A DNA stretch of 33,206 bases, from positions 1-33,206 of the forward strand of contig CAMAWG010000033.1 of assembly GCA_945861855.1 (NCBI GenBank), given 5' to 3'. The notes beneath the pieces are model-generated. The model did no database searches and was not told where the DNA came from. It worked only from the letters and a program-made list of their open reading frames with translations. Both the position numbers and the translations under genes were made by a program. The DNA is from Rhodoplanes serenus. Its GTDB lineage: Bacteria; Pseudomonadota; Alphaproteobacteria; Rhizobiales; Xanthobacteraceae. Positions 15,402 through 25,056 of the stretch are shown piece by piece; within the stretch, counting starts at the first letter, position 1; each line of letters starts with the position of its first letter.

Positions 15402-17882
15402 TTATAGCCCGCCAGCCAGGCTGTTGACAGACTGGCCGAACTGAGTGCCGCCAAGGGTGCGCAGACTCATCTGCACCATAATCCTCTGATCCTTGGTCAC
15501 GTTGCCGCTGTAGACGTAGTTCGTGATGTAGTTCATGCCGATGATGAAGCAATCGTCGATGTAGCTCACTCCGAATGAAGTCCCGACGATCGAGTGCGCG
15601 TCGAGGTCATAGCGGATCGCGCTGCTGGCGGCCCAGTTCTGGTTGATCCTGATCGAGGCGTTGGCCAGGATGCCTTCGCGGCGCTCCAGGAAGCCCAGCG
15701 CCGGTTGCGCGTCGTACCTGCCGTAGAGCAGACCCACCGCCCAGCGATCGAAGTTGGCGCGGGCCTCGGTCTCGAACTGACGGACCTCGAAGTTGTCGTT
15801 GTCGAACCGGAATCGCGTGGTGAAGGTGTAGATGCGGTCCGGCTGATACGAGAAACGCGACACATAGTCGGACCGCTTGGTGTCCAGTCCGCTGTCGAGA
15901 CCGGTGTTGGTGTTGTCGCCGGTCGCGAACGAGTTGGTGCCGAACAGGTGATACGACTGGCCGAACGACGCGCTGACAAAGCCGCCGCGGTTGAACTGGG
16001 TGGTGTATTGCACGCCGACGTTGGCGCGACCGCCGCCTTCGACGCGGTCCCAGCCGGAGAACTTGTCGATCTTGAACAGGTTGGTGTCGTCGAAGATCAG
16101 GCTCTGGGAATCCTCGTTGGGCAGCTTGCCGATGCGCTGCTCGTTCGGGCGCACGATGACCTGGGCGATCGGCTCGAAGGTCTGCGTGCCCCAGGCCTGT
16201 ACGTTGATGAACGGATAGCGGTACTCCAGCCCGACCGTCGGCATGGCGCGGAACTCGGTGCTCTCGCCGGTGGTGAAATAGTTGGAAACGCCGGGTTCGT
16301 TGTGGATGGAAATCGCAGCGATGTCCGCCCGCAGCTTCGCGAATGGCGTGAAGATCTGTCCGTAGGGGTCGGTGATGCTGCGCTTCCAATGCGTCTCCGC
16401 GGAAAGCCGCGTGTAGTCGCCCGGTATGCCGCGCAGCAGGCAATTGGCGGGGAGCTTCGCGTTCGGGTTGGCGCCGACGAGCGTGCAGATGCCGTTGACA
16501 TAGGCCGATGCCGAGATCGGAGAGAACGAGGCGTTGCTGCGGCTGAGACTCGTCAGGTTGACCTGATAGCCGAGCTGGCCACCCAGCACCGGCTGGGCGA
16601 AGACATAGCTGTAGTCGACCACCGGATGGATGACCGGAATCTGGCTCTGCACGTCGGCTTCCGAGAAGCCGTAGTAGTAGATCGCGCGCATGTCGAAATA
16701 GCTGCGATCGCCGCGGCCGGCGAGATAGAGCTGCGATATGCCCTGGGTCACGCCGGTCAGCAGCGAGTCTCCGGTGCTCTGGTAGTTCGTCAAGCCGTAA
16801 TTCTGGAAATAGGTCTTGTCGGTCGGCAGGATGCCGTCCCAGCCCCAGGCCCATTTCTCGCTGAGCGCAAACTGTCCTGAGGTTTCGATGCTGCCGCGGA
16901 AGTCCCGATAGCCCGGCGTCGGCGTGCCGTCGCTGCGCCGGAATTCATCCTTGTCGAGCTGATAGATGCCGCCGGCGCGGATCGAATAGGCGCCGTCGAT
17001 CAGCCGTTGCCGGAATTCGCCTCGCAGCAGCGCTCCCTGCGTGGTCATCAGCCGCGGCGAGAACGTGAAGTCGTAGTCCGGCGCCAGCGCCCAGTAGTAC
17101 GGAGTCTCGACGCCGAAGCCGTCGGTCCCGCTGTTGCTGACGAGCGGCATGAGGAAGCCCGACTTGCGCTTCACGGTCGGATCGGGCGCGGAGAAGTAGG
17201 GCATATACGCGACCGGCCTGCCGAAGAACTCGAGCCGCGCGTCCTCGAAATAGATCATCTTCTCGACGCTGTCGTGGATCATCCGCGCCGCCTTGACCTG
17301 CCACAGCGGCGGCTTCTTGGGGTCTTCCTTGCAAGCCTCGCAAGCGGTGTAGACGCCGCTATGGAACACGGTGAACGAACCAGCCGAGCGGTCGGCGCGC
17401 GCGGCCGCCATGCGCGTCTTGTCGGCGGTGTCGAGGCGCAGCGAGTCGACGAACCCGTCGCGGAAATCGTCGCTGAGATCCATCCGGTCAGAATAGGTGA
17501 TCTTGCCGTCCGGCTCGGTCAGCCGCACGCTGCCTTCGGCCAGCAGCCGCCGGGTGGTCTCGTCGTAGATGATCTTGTCGGCTTCGACCGTCGTGCCGGA
17601 AAAATAGATCTGGACGTTGCCGACGGCGGAGACGCGCTTGTTGTTGTAGTCGTAGTGAACCTCGGTCGCCTGCAGCAACATCGGGTTCTTTTCGCCCTGC
17701 GAATTGGTCGGCGAGGACTTGGAAGTGCTTCGCTGCGGCCGCGTCGGAAAGGTCTGCGCCTCGGCCGGCGCGATAGCTTCGCCAAAGGCGGCAACGATCG
17801 TTGCCGCGCTCAACAGGATCAGGACGTTCCGCTTTACTCGCCTACGCCAGGAAGACGCACGAGTGTTGGCACCGACCGCCAT
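15402..17882 (-). CDS. lptD: LPS-assembly protein LptD
   Basis: The product is 826 residues from ATG 17882, whose A overlaps the lptG TGA. It has a signal peptide (1-43), then the periplasmic OstA/LptA-like jellyroll (LLQATEVHYDYNNKRVSAVG, VEADKIIYDE, LLAEGSVRLTEPDG). A long outer-membrane barrel follows, with the landmark PVAYMPYFSAPDPTVKRKSG at about 215-235. The barrel closes with repeated YDLD..S..G.SFG.SYIDDC and NYITN strands. The Cys pair in TACEAC and the Cys in IDDCF could form the disulfides LptD needs. It inserts LPS into the outer leaflet with LptE (not in the window). It is coupled to lptG and lptF, and 103 bases separate it from surA. Confidence 0.95.
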   Translation of the reverse strand: MAVGANTRASSWRRRVKRNVLILLSAATIVAAFGEAIAPAEAQTFPTRPQRSTSKSSPTNSQGEKNPMLLQATEVHYDYNNKRVSAVGNVQIYFSGTTVEADKIIYDETTRRLLAEGSVRLTEPDGKITYSDRMDLSDDFRDGFVDSLRLDTADKTRMAAARADRSAGSFTVFHSGVYTACEACKEDPKKPPLWQVKAARMIHDSVEKMIYFEDARLEFFGRPVAYMPYFSAPDPTVKRKSGFLMPLVSNSGTDGFGVETPYYWALAPDYDFTFSPRLMTTQGALLRGEFRQRLIDGAYSIRAGGIYQLDKDEFRRSDGTPTPGYRDFRGSIETSGQFALSEKWAWGWDGILPTDKTYFQNYGLTNYQSTGDSLLTGVTQGISQLYLAGRGDRSYFDMRAIYYYGFSEADVQSQIPVIHPVVDYSYVFAQPVLGGQLGYQVNLTSLSRSNASFSPISASAYVNGICTLVGANPNAKLPANCLLRGIPGDYTRLSAETHWKRSITDPYGQIFTPFAKLRADIAAISIHNEPGVSNYFTTGESTEFRAMPTVGLEYRYPFINVQAWGTQTFEPIAQVIVRPNEQRIGKLPNEDSQSLIFDDTNLFKIDKFSGWDRVEGGGRANVGVQYTTQFNRGGFVSASFGQSYHLFGTNSFATGDNTNTGLDSGLDTKRSDYVSRFSYQPDRIYTFTTRFRFDNDNFEVRQFETEARANFDRWAVGLLYGRYDAQPALGFLERREGILANASIRINQNWAASSAIRYDLDAHSIVGTSFGVSYIDDCFIIGMNYITNYVYSGNVTKDQRIMVQMSLRTLGGTQFGQSVNSLAGGL

Positions 17883-18967
17883 CACCCGTCCTCCTGATGC
17901 AGCAGGACGAGAAATCCGGTCATGGCGCCGATGGCCGCGGGCATCCATGCCGCGATCATCGGGGTCAGCAGCCCGGCGTTGCTCAGATCGTCCGTCAGCT
18001 TCGACAGGATGTAGAGCAGGAAGCCCGAGGCCATGCCTCCGAGCACCATCTTCTGCACGCCGCCGAAGCGGACGAATCGCAGGCTGAAGGCCGCGGCCAG
18101 AAGCACCATGGCCGCCAGCATGAATGGCCGCGCCAGGAGCTTCTGGTATTGCAGGCGGTATCCGGCGGCGGGGAGGCCGACGCGCTCCGCCATGTCGATG
18201 AAATAGGGGAGCTGCCAGAACGGCACCGTCTCGGGGGTCGAGAAGGTCTCCCGGACCTGCTCCGGCGTCAGATTGGTCGCAAGCAGGTAGAACTCCCGCT
18301 CGTCCGGCGGCGCGCCGGGCGAGTAGACGCGTGCGTCGTCGAGCCGCCAATGTCCGGCCTCGAGGGCGGCGGTGTTGGCCTCGATGCGCTCGATGAAATG
18401 GCCGCCCTGGTCGAACACGAAGGCGGTGACCTTGCTCAGCCGCACGCCTTGCTCGCGGCTGTTGGTGGCATTGATGATCGATTGACCGTTGTTGCTGCGC
18501 TGGGTCACCCAGAACCCGTTCACGGTCGCCTGCAGGCCTTCGACGTTGCCGGACAATTCGGCTTCCAGGCGCTTGGCTTTTTCCTGCAGGACCGCGGCGA
18601 TCGGGTTGTAGACGGCGGTGGCGATGACGCCCACTCCCAGCGCGACGACCAGGGCGGGCGCGATGAACTGCCAGGCGGACATTCCGGCGGCACGGGATAC
18701 CACCAGCTCAAGCCGCCGCGACAGACCGAGATAACAGGACATCGCGCCGATCAGCACGCAGAACGGCAGGATTCGCTCCGCGATCTGCGGCACGCGAAAC
18801 AGCGAAATCTTCGCGACAAGCAGTGCGGACACGTTCGGGGCGTCGGACAGGCGACGCATCTGCTCGACGTAATCGAGCAGAATGACGAGCGCGAATACGC
18901 CCATCAGCACCGCAACCAGCGTCGTGAGGAAACGCATGCCGAAATAGCGCGGGAGCGTGCCGATCAT
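17882..18967 (-). CDS. lptG: LPS export ABC transporter permease LptG
   Basis: The product is 361 residues from ATG 18967, overlapping the lptF stop by 4 bases. It has YjgP/YjgQ family architecture: three N-terminal membrane segments (about 12-110), a periplasmic beta-jellyroll of about 150 residues (SGNVEGLQATVNGFWVTQR onward), then three membrane segments (about 270-355). Motifs RRLELVVSRAAGMS and RLQYQKLLARPFMLAAMVLL are typical; the latter holds the coupling region for the LptB ATPase. With LptF it extracts LPS from the inner membrane. LptB is not in this window. Confidence 0.95.
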   Translation of the reverse strand: MIGTLPRYFGMRFLTTLVAVLMGVFALVILLDYVEQMRRLSDAPNVSALLVAKISLFRVPQIAERILPFCVLIGAMSCYLGLSRRLELVVSRAAGMSAWQFIAPALVVALGVGVIATAVYNPIAAVLQEKAKRLEAELSGNVEGLQATVNGFWVTQRSNNGQSIINATNSREQGVRLSKVTAFVFDQGGHFIERIEANTAALEAGHWRLDDARVYSPGAPPDEREFYLLATNLTPEQVRETFSTPETVPFWQLPYFIDMAERVGLPAAGYRLQYQKLLARPFMLAAMVLLAAAFSLRFVRFGGVQKMVLGGMASGFLLYILSKLTDDLSNAGLLTPMIAAWMPAAIGAMTGFLVLLHQEDG

Positions 18968-20139
18968 TGCGCAGGCCTCGCGATGGCCCCGACGTGGCGC
19001 GCGACCCATTCCTTGGTGGCATCGACTGCATTCGTCAGGAACGCCGGCGGCTCGATGTTCAGCCCGCGCGAAATCGCGTACAGGCTCGCACCGATCGTCC
19101 CCGTCACCGCGGCATACTGAACCGCAACGGCGATCGGATATCTCACGGTGAAGACCGTGCTGGCGAAGCCGATCAGCCGAAGCCCGGACACGGCGAGAAT
19201 GACTCCCGTGATCGACCACGCGGTGCTTTGGCGTGTGGTGCGCGGGGCCCCCAGCAGCGCAAAGGCGATCAGGACGAACGCGAATGGATAGATCGGCGCC
19301 AGGATGCGGTCATGCATCTCGGCGCGGAATTGTCCCGGCTGCTGCTTGAACATCGGATCGTCGGGATTGGGCGCCATGAGCTCCCACAGATAACGCTCGC
19401 GCACCGAAAGCTTGACGATCTGCGGTCTGCCGGCGAACTGCGACAGGTCGAAGGCGTAGCGATCGAACAGCACGATGTTCGGGTCGCGCTGCTTGGTCTC
19501 GTGGCGCTGGATGCTGCCGTTTTCCAGCAGCAGGAAGTTTCCGTTTTCATTCTTCAACAGTTCGCCGCGCTCGGCGACGATGGTGACGCGCTGGGCGGGG
19601 TCGCGGCGGTCGTCCATCAGCAGGCCGGCCAGAAGTCCGTTGGGCCGGCGTTCCCGGATGTTGAAGGCGAGCCCGTCTTCGATCTGGATGAAACGGCCCG
19701 GCTGCACGATATTGCTGACGAGATCGGTGCGCACCTCGGCGATCCAGTGGCGCAGCATTCGCAGGCTTGCGGGGGCGATATAGGCGCTGATCGCCGCCAG
19801 CATCGTCGACGCGAGGATGGTCACCGCCAGGAACGGCCGCAACAGCCGCCACGGGCGCATGCCCGCGCCGTTCATGACGATGATTTCGGAATCGGTGGAG
19901 AGCTTGTGAAGGATGTGGGCGACAGCCACGACCAGCGCGACCGGCGCGATCACCATGATCAATTGCGGGATGACGAGACTGGTGATGCCGATGAACACCA
20001 GGATGTTCTGACCCTTGCTGGTCATCAGGTCGACGTCGCGTAGCGCCTGGGTCAGCCAGATCGCGCTCGTCAGACTGACGAGCACCATCAGGAACGCTCC
20101 CAACGTGGTGCGAAAAATATACCGGCCGATTGACCCCAT
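18964..20139 (-). CDS. lptF: LPS export ABC transporter permease LptF
   Basis: The product is 391 residues from ATG 20139 (MGSIGRYIFRTTLGAFL). An in-frame upstream start would only add Arg-rich residues. It has the same six-segment plus jellyroll plan as LptG. TDSEIIVMNGAGMRPW is the LptF cytoplasmic coupling motif, and the periplasmic part contains GRFIQIEDGLAF and RVTIVAERGELL. ILAPIYPFAFVLIAFALLG opens the C-terminal membrane part. It is the first gene of the operon. The 314-base region before it is shared with divergent pepA. Confidence 0.95.
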   Translation of the reverse strand: MGSIGRYIFRTTLGAFLMVLVSLTSAIWLTQALRDVDLMTSKGQNILVFIGITSLVIPQLIMVIAPVALVVAVAHILHKLSTDSEIIVMNGAGMRPWRLLRPFLAVTILASTMLAAISAYIAPASLRMLRHWIAEVRTDLVSNIVQPGRFIQIEDGLAFNIRERRPNGLLAGLLMDDRRDPAQRVTIVAERGELLKNENGNFLLLENGSIQRHETKQRDPNIVLFDRYAFDLSQFAGRPQIVKLSVRERYLWELMAPNPDDPMFKQQPGQFRAEMHDRILAPIYPFAFVLIAFALLGAPRTTRQSTAWSITGVILAVSGLRLIGFASTVFTVRYPIAVAVQYAAVTGTIGASLYAISRGLNIEPPAFLTNAVDATKEWVARHVGAIARPAQ

Positions 20140-20453
20140 CCGCCTACGCCGTCCCACCTTCGGCCGAACCGCTCGCGCGCCGGATCCCTCTCCGGCGTGC
20201 CCCCTGAATCAAGCGGGCCGATGCCCCCAAATTGCAGTATGCCTTGATCGGCCGACAAAATGGCTTCGGAATGGCAAACCCGTTGAACATGCACAACAAA
20301 CAGTTAATGCCCTGCAGGCCGCTCGGGGGCCTATCTGCGGGGCTTTTGCGGCTTTGGCAACGACCGCCTGTGGGCGGTCTGGGCCGGGCTTTGCAGACCG
20401 CGCGGACCGGGCCATAAGGACACAGCTTCGACCGACGCTTCAGAGGACATACC
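20140..20453. other. Divergent intergenic region between lptF and pepA (314 bp)
   Basis: No gene is visible. The central part, 20225-20310, is AT-richer than its surroundings. It carries TTGAAC at 20283-20288 with TAATGC 16 bases on, a weak plus-strand promoter candidate for pepA. No convincing pair was found for lptF. From 20316 to 20410 the sequence is GC-rich and full of inverted repeats, listed separately as a leader structure. Confidence 0.5.
20362..20401 (+). promoter_or_regulatory. Mutually exclusive hairpins in the pepA leader
   Basis: GACCGCC (20362-20368) pairs with GGCGGTC (20373-20379). Alternatively GCGGTCTG (20374-20381) pairs with CAGACCGC (20394-20401). Both stems use the same middle segment, so only one can form. 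Neither has a U-tract. The site lies 52 bases before the pepA start. Confidence 0.4.
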
Positions 20454-21953
20454 ATGGCCGATGACCGAAAGCTGGCTTTTGCCCCGTTCGCTACGCCGGC
20501 CAAGGGAGTTCTTATTATGTTCTGCGAAGAAGGGCTGAAGTTCGGCCCCGCCAGCCGCAAGGCGCTGGCGCCGACCGGGGACCTGGTCCAGCGCGCGGCG
20601 GCGGACGACCGCTTCACCGGCAAGAGCGGCCGCGGACTGGACATCGTCGCGCCGGCCGGATTGCCGGTGGCACGACTGGTGATCCTGGGGGTCGGCAAGG
20701 CGGGGAAACTCAAGGCGCACGATTTCGTCAAGCTCGGCGGCGCGGCCATGGGCAAAGTTCCCACGTCGGCGGGTGAGGCCACGATCTTCGCGGAACTTGT
20801 CGGTGGGGCGCTCAAGCCGGACCAGGCGGCCGAGATCGCGCTCGGCACTCAACTGCGCGCCTACGTCTTCGATCGCTACAAGACCAAGCGCAAGGAGGGC
20901 GACGAGCCGAAGGCCTCGCCGCAGATCACGATCGCGGTTGCCAACGCGGCCGCGGCGCGCAAGGCGTGGGAGGGGGCGCACCAGCCGGTCGCCGACGGCG
21001 TGATCATGGCCCGCGATCTCATCAACGAGCCGGCCAACGTGCTCTATCCCGAGGAATTCGCCCGCAGGGCCGGCGCGCTGAAAAAGGTCGGCGTGGCGGT
21101 CGAGGTGCTCGACGTGCCGGCGATGAAGAAGCTCGGCATGAATGCGCTGCTCGGCGTGGGCCTCGGTTCGCGGCGGGACAGCCGCGTCGTCATCATGCGC
21201 TGGAACGGCGGCAAGAAGAGCGACGCGCCGCTCGCTTTCATTGGCAAGGGCGTGTGCTTCGACACCGGCGGCATTTCGATCAAGCCCGCGGCCGGCATGG
21301 AGGACATGAAGGGCGACATGGCGGGTGCTGCCTGCGTGGTCGGGCTGATCCACGCGCTTGCCGCGCGAAAGGCGAAGGTCAACGCCATCGGCGCCATCGG
21401 CCTCGTCGAGAACATGCCGGACGGCAACGCGCAGCGGCCCGGCGACATCGTCAAGACCATGAACGGCCAGACCATCGAGATCATCAACACCGACGCCGAA
21501 GGCCGTCTCGTGCTGGCCGACGTGCTGCACTACGTCAACACCAAGCACAAGCCGCGCTTCATGATCGATCTGGCGACACTCACCGGCGCGATCATCGTGG
21601 CGCTCGGCCAGGAATATGCCGGCATGTTTTCCAACGACGACCGGCTGTGCGACCGGCTCACCAAGGCGGGCCTTGCCACCATGGAGCGGGTGTGGCGCAT
21701 GCCGCTCGGGCCGGAATACGACAAGATGATCGATTCCAAGTTCGCCGACATGAAGAACACCGGCGGCCGCTTCGGCGGCTCGATCACCGCGGCGCAATTG
21801 CTGGCGCGCTTCGTCGACAAGACGCCGTGGGTGCATCTTGACATTGCCGGCACGGCGTTGGGCTCGCCGCAGAACGACATCAACAAGAGCTGGAGCTCGG
21901 GCTGGGGCGTGCGGTTGCTCAACCAACTCGTCGCGGACCACTACGAGAAATGA
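20454..21953 (+). CDS. pepA: Leucyl aminopeptidase (M17 family)
   Basis: The product is 499 residues. The N-terminal macro-like domain spans 1-170 and the catalytic domain 180-499. The two-metal site is marked by [23 protein letters not shown] and the family signature [12 protein letters not shown]. The C-terminal [12 protein letters not shown] is also typical. It removes N-terminal residues from peptides; E. coli PepA additionally binds DNA at pyrimidine and cer sites. Start ATG 20454 follows AGAGGAC. It overlaps holC by 4 bases (ATGA), an arrangement also seen in other proteobacteria. Confidence 0.96.
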   Translation: MADDRKLAFAPFATPAKGVLIMFCEEGLKFGPASRKALAPTGDLVQRAAADDRFTGKSGRGLDIVAPAGLPVARLVILGVGKAGKLKAHDFVKLGGAAMGKVPTSAGEATIFAELVGGALKPDQAAEIALGTQLRAYVFDRYKTKRKEGDEPKASPQITIAVANAAAARKAWEGAHQPVADGVIMARDLINEPANVLYPEEFARRAGALKKVGVAVEVLDVPAMKKLGMNALLGVGLGSRRDSRVVIMRWNGGKKSDAPLAFIGKGVCFDTGGISIKPAAGMEDMKGDMAGAACVVGLIHALAARKAKVNAIGAIGLVENMPDGNAQRPGDIVKTMNGQTIEIINTDAEGRLVLADVLHYVNTKHKPRFMIDLATLTGAIIVALGQEYAGMFSNDDRLCDRLTKAGLATMERVWRMPLGPEYDKMIDSKFADMKNTGGRFGGSITAAQLLARFVDKTPWVHLDIAGTALGSPQNDINKSWSSGWGVRLLNQLVADHYEK

Positions 21954-22402
21954 CCGAGATTCTGTTCTACCATCTGCAGCGGCAGCCGCTGGAGCGCGTG
22001 CTGCCGTCGCTCCTGGAGCGCTCGTACGAGCGCGGGTGGCGCGTCGTGGTGCAGGCGGCCTCCGACGAGCGCATCGACGCGCTCGACGCGCATCTGTGGA
22101 CCTATCGGGACGACAATTTCCTGCCGCACGGCACCGCGCGCGAAAGCGAGTTGGCGCTGCAGCCGATCCTGCTTACCACCGCCGACCACAATCCGAACGG
22201 TGCGACGGTGCGGTTCCTGATCGACGGCGTTGCCATGCCGCCGGATGCCAAGAGCTACGACCGCATCGTGCTGCTGTTCGACGGCGAGGACGACGATGCG
22301 GTCGCGACCGCGCGCGCGCGCTGGAACGAGGCCAAGGCGGAGGGGTTCGAAGTCACCTACTGGCAGCCCGACGAACAGGGCCGGTGGGTCAAGAAAGCCT
22401 GA
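21950..22402 (+). CDS. holC: DNA polymerase III chi subunit
   Basis: The product is 150 residues starting [19 protein letters not shown]. Chi links the clamp loader to SSB on the lagging strand. The pattern [41 protein letters not shown], then ILLT....NPNGA and RIVLLFDG, is the HolC signature. It overlaps the pepA stop by 4 bases, so it is translationally coupled. Length is normal. No sign of decay. Confidence 0.93.
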   Translation: MTEILFYHLQRQPLERVLPSLLERSYERGWRVVVQAASDERIDALDAHLWTYRDDNFLPHGTARESELALQPILLTTADHNPNGATVRFLIDGVAMPPDAKSYDRIVLLFDGEDDDAVATARARWNEAKAEGFEVTYWQPDEQGRWVKKA

Positions 22403-22491
22403 TGGGACGGATTCGGCGGTGCGGTTGCCGCCGCCAAGATGGTGACGCAAAGTTGGGTTTGGGTCCGCCGCAGGGTGGAGGGATTCGAGGA

Positions 22492-23022
22492 GTGTCCGTG
22501 CGGTTTGCCGCAAAGATTTCGCTGCTGTCGGGGGCGCTGGCGCTTGGCGCCTGCGCCATGCCGGACATGGATTCGTTCCGGACGCCCGATTCGGCGTCCT
22601 TGTTCCGCCCGCTGTCGGTGACGAGCTTCCGGGAGAAGCCATTGGGCCCGGTGGCGCCTGAGGATCTGGTGGACGCCAGCGGCCGCTGTGCAGGCGCCGT
22701 GGTTCCTGCGGCCGGCAGCGACGTTTCGCTGCAGCAGGCGGGCGTGCCGATGATCCCCGCCGCGCCCGCGCTCGAGATGAGCGAATGCGACGTGGTCAAG
22801 CGCGCGGGCTTCGCTGAGAAAGCCGACATCAGCACCAACGAGCGCGGGGAGCGCGCCGTCACGCTGACCTACATCAGCGGCCAGCGGCCCGGCATTTATC
22901 ATTTCACCGCCGGGCGCCTGACCTCCATGGAGCGCGCGCCAGAGCCGCCGCCATCGGCGAAGAAGCCGGCCAAGCCTCCGCCCAAGCGGACGGCCCAGCC
23001 GAACCGGGCTTCGGTTCAATAG
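22492..23022 (+). CDS. Lipoprotein of unknown function
   Basis: The product is about 176 residues. The frame opens well upstream, but the start is best set at GTG 22492 (GGAGGG 9 bases before) or GTG 22498 (GAGGAG 5 bases before). Either gives a basic n-region and hydrophobic AAKISLLSGALALGAC, a lipobox with Cys21 in the longer form. An earlier ATG at 22402 would bury the signal peptide. The mature part holds a conserved-looking block, SECDVVKRAGFAEKADISTN followed by ERAVTLTYISGQRPGIYHF, then a Pro/Lys-rich tail. I know no named domain. It ends 6 bases from the convergent ABC-F gene. Confidence 0.8.
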   Translation: MSVRFAAKISLLSGALALGACAMPDMDSFRTPDSASLFRPLSVTSFREKPLGPVAPEDLVDASGRCAGAVVPAAGSDVSLQQAGVPMIPAAPALEMSECDVVKRAGFAEKADISTNERGERAVTLTYISGQRPGIYHFTAGRLTSMERAPEPPPSAKKPAKPPPKRTAQPNRASVQ

Positions 23023-23028
23023 TTTTGA

Positions 23029-24912
23029 TCAGCCGGTCGCGGCTTCCAGGGCTGCGCCCGCCGCGAGCCAGTCTTCTTCGGCTTTCGCCAGAGCGCGTGC
23101 GTTTTCCGAGCGAGTCTTGGCCAGCGCCGCGGCCTTCGCCGGGTCGCGCGTGAACAACGCGCCGTCGGCCAGCGCTCCGTCGAGCTTCTCGATTTCGCGG
23201 GTAAGCCGGGCGATCTCGGCCTCCGCGCGCTCCACGCGCTGACGCAAGGGTTTGGGTGCGGGGCGCCCTTCGGACGCGCCCTTGCGCTTTTCGGAATTGC
23301 GCGGCGGCTTTGCGCCACGTTCGGTGCGGCGCTGTTCGCCATCGCTCCGATCCGACAGCACCCGCCGCCGGTAATCGTCGAGATCGCCATCGAACGACGT
23401 CACCTTGCCGTCGGCGACGAGCCAGAGCTGGTCGGCGCAGGCGTCGAGCAGGTGGCGGTCATGCGAAACCAGGATCACCGCGCCGGGATAGTCGTTGATG
23501 GCCTCGATCAGCGCGGCGCGGCTGTCGATGTCGAGATGGTTCGTGGGCTCGTCGAGGATCAGCATGTGCGGGCCGCCGAAAGTCGCGATCCCAAGCATCA
23601 GGCGGGCCTTCTCGCCGCCGGACAGCTTCTCGACCTTCTTGTCGGCATTGAGCCCGGAAAAGCCGATGGAGCCTGCCATCGCGCGGATCTTCGTCTCGTG
23701 CGCGTCGGGCATCAATTCGCGGACGTGTTCGTAGACGCTGGCGTCGGGATCGAGCTCGTCGAGCTGGTGCTGCGCAAAATAGGCGATCTTCAGCCGCGAG
23801 GCGCGCGTGATGCTGCCTTCCATCGGCTCAAGCCGCGACGCGATCAGCTTCACCAGCGTCGACTTGCCGTTGCCGTTGGAGCCGAGCAGCGCGATGCGGT
23901 CGTCGTTGTCGATCCGGAGCGTCAGCCCCCTGAGCACCGGCTTGCCGGGCACGTAGCCGACCGAAACGCCGTCCAGTGCGACGATCGGAGGCGACAGGAG
24001 TTTCTCCGGCGCGGGAATGTTGATCGGCAGCACGTCGCTGATGACGATGCTGGTGATCGGGCCCATCTTTTCCAGCATCTTGACGCGCGACTGCGCCTGT
24101 CGGGCCTTGGACGCTTTGGCCTTGAAGCGGTCGATGAAGGCCTGGATGTGCTTCCTCTGCGCCTCCTGCTTCTTCGCCATCTTCTGGTCGAGCATCAGGC
24201 GCTCGCCGCGCAGCCGCTCGAAGTCCGAATAGCCGCCGCGGTAGAGCGTCAGCGTCTGGCTTTCGAGCGACATGATCTGCTCGACCGACGTGTCGAGCAG
24301 ATCGCGATCGTGGCTGATCACGATCATGGTGCGCGGATAGCGCGCCAGGTGATCCTGCAGCCAGAGCGTGCCTTCCAGGTCGAGGTAGTTGGTCGGCTCG
24401 TCGAGCAGGAGGAGGTCGGGCTCGGCGAACAAGGTGGCCGCCAGAGCCACCCGCATCCGCCAGCCGCCGGAGAACTCCGAGCAGGGGCGTTCCTGGTCGG
24501 CGGCGGAGAAGCCCAGGCCGGAAAGGATCGACGCGGCGCGCGCGGGGGCGGCATAGGCGCCCATATCGGCGAGCCGCATCTGGATTTCCGCGATCTCGTG
24601 CGGGTCCTGCTCGGTCTCGGCGAGGTCGAGAAGGCGGTTGCGCTCGGTATCGGCCTTGAGCACGACATCGATCAGGCTTTCGGGGCCGTTGGGGGCTTCC
24701 TGGGCGAGCCGTCCGACGCGCCAGCGCGGCGGCATTTCGATCTCGCCGTGCTCGGCCGCCACGTCATGGGTGATGACGTTGAACAGGGTGCTCTTGCCGC
24801 TGCCGTTGCGCCCGACGAATCCGATGCGGGAGCCCGGCGGAATTCGCACGGTGGCGTGTTCGATCAGAAGGCGGCCGACGATCCGGACCGAAAGGTCGTC
24901 GATGATGAGCAT
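23029..24912 (-). CDS. ABC-F family ATPase (Uup/YheS-like)
   Basis: The product is 627 residues from ATG 24912 (MLIIDDLSVRI). It has two ABC domains and no membrane segments. P-loops are GRNGSGKST (34-42) and GSNGNGKST; signature motifs are SGGWRMR and SGGEKAR; Walker B motifs are DEPTNYLD and DEPTNHLD. The linker between them is Lys/Arg/Gln-rich (KKQEAQRKHIQAFIDRFKAK), the P-site tRNA interaction motif of ABC-F proteins. The last 90 residues form a charged coiled coil, as in Uup and YheS. ABC-F proteins act on stalled ribosomes. The exact subfamily is uncertain. Confidence 0.93.
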   Translation of the reverse strand: MLIIDDLSVRIVGRLLIEHATVRIPPGSRIGFVGRNGSGKSTLFNVITHDVAAEHGEIEMPPRWRVGRLAQEAPNGPESLIDVVLKADTERNRLLDLAETEQDPHEIAEIQMRLADMGAYAAPARAASILSGLGFSAADQERPCSEFSGGWRMRVALAATLFAEPDLLLLDEPTNYLDLEGTLWLQDHLARYPRTMIVISHDRDLLDTSVEQIMSLESQTLTLYRGGYSDFERLRGERLMLDQKMAKKQEAQRKHIQAFIDRFKAKASKARQAQSRVKMLEKMGPITSIVISDVLPINIPAPEKLLSPPIVALDGVSVGYVPGKPVLRGLTLRIDNDDRIALLGSNGNGKSTLVKLIASRLEPMEGSITRASRLKIAYFAQHQLDELDPDASVYEHVRELMPDAHETKIRAMAGSIGFSGLNADKKVEKLSGGEKARLMLGIATFGGPHMLILDEPTNHLDIDSRAALIEAINDYPGAVILVSHDRHLLDACADQLWLVADGKVTSFDGDLDDYRRRVLSDRSDGEQRRTERGAKPPRNSEKRKGASEGRPAPKPLRQRVERAEAEIARLTREIEKLDGALADGALFTRDPAKAAALAKTRSENARALAKAEEDWLAAGAALEAATG

Positions 24913-25056
24913 GGCGCGCTCTATGACCGAGGCCGCCGCGCCGCGCAATCCTTAATGTTAACGGGGCCGCCCGGTTGCGTCCGGCGATGACCGGGGCAAT
25001 GCTGGAGCGAGCCTGGGATGCGTCAGCCGCGTCCGCCCCAATGGAGGAGGCCGATC

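Noticed and set aside
22402-22491. Earlier ATG start for the lipoprotein gene, coupled to the holC stop
   Set aside because: It would add 30 polar residues ahead of the signal peptide and displace the lipobox. GTG starts with good ribosome-binding sites fit better.
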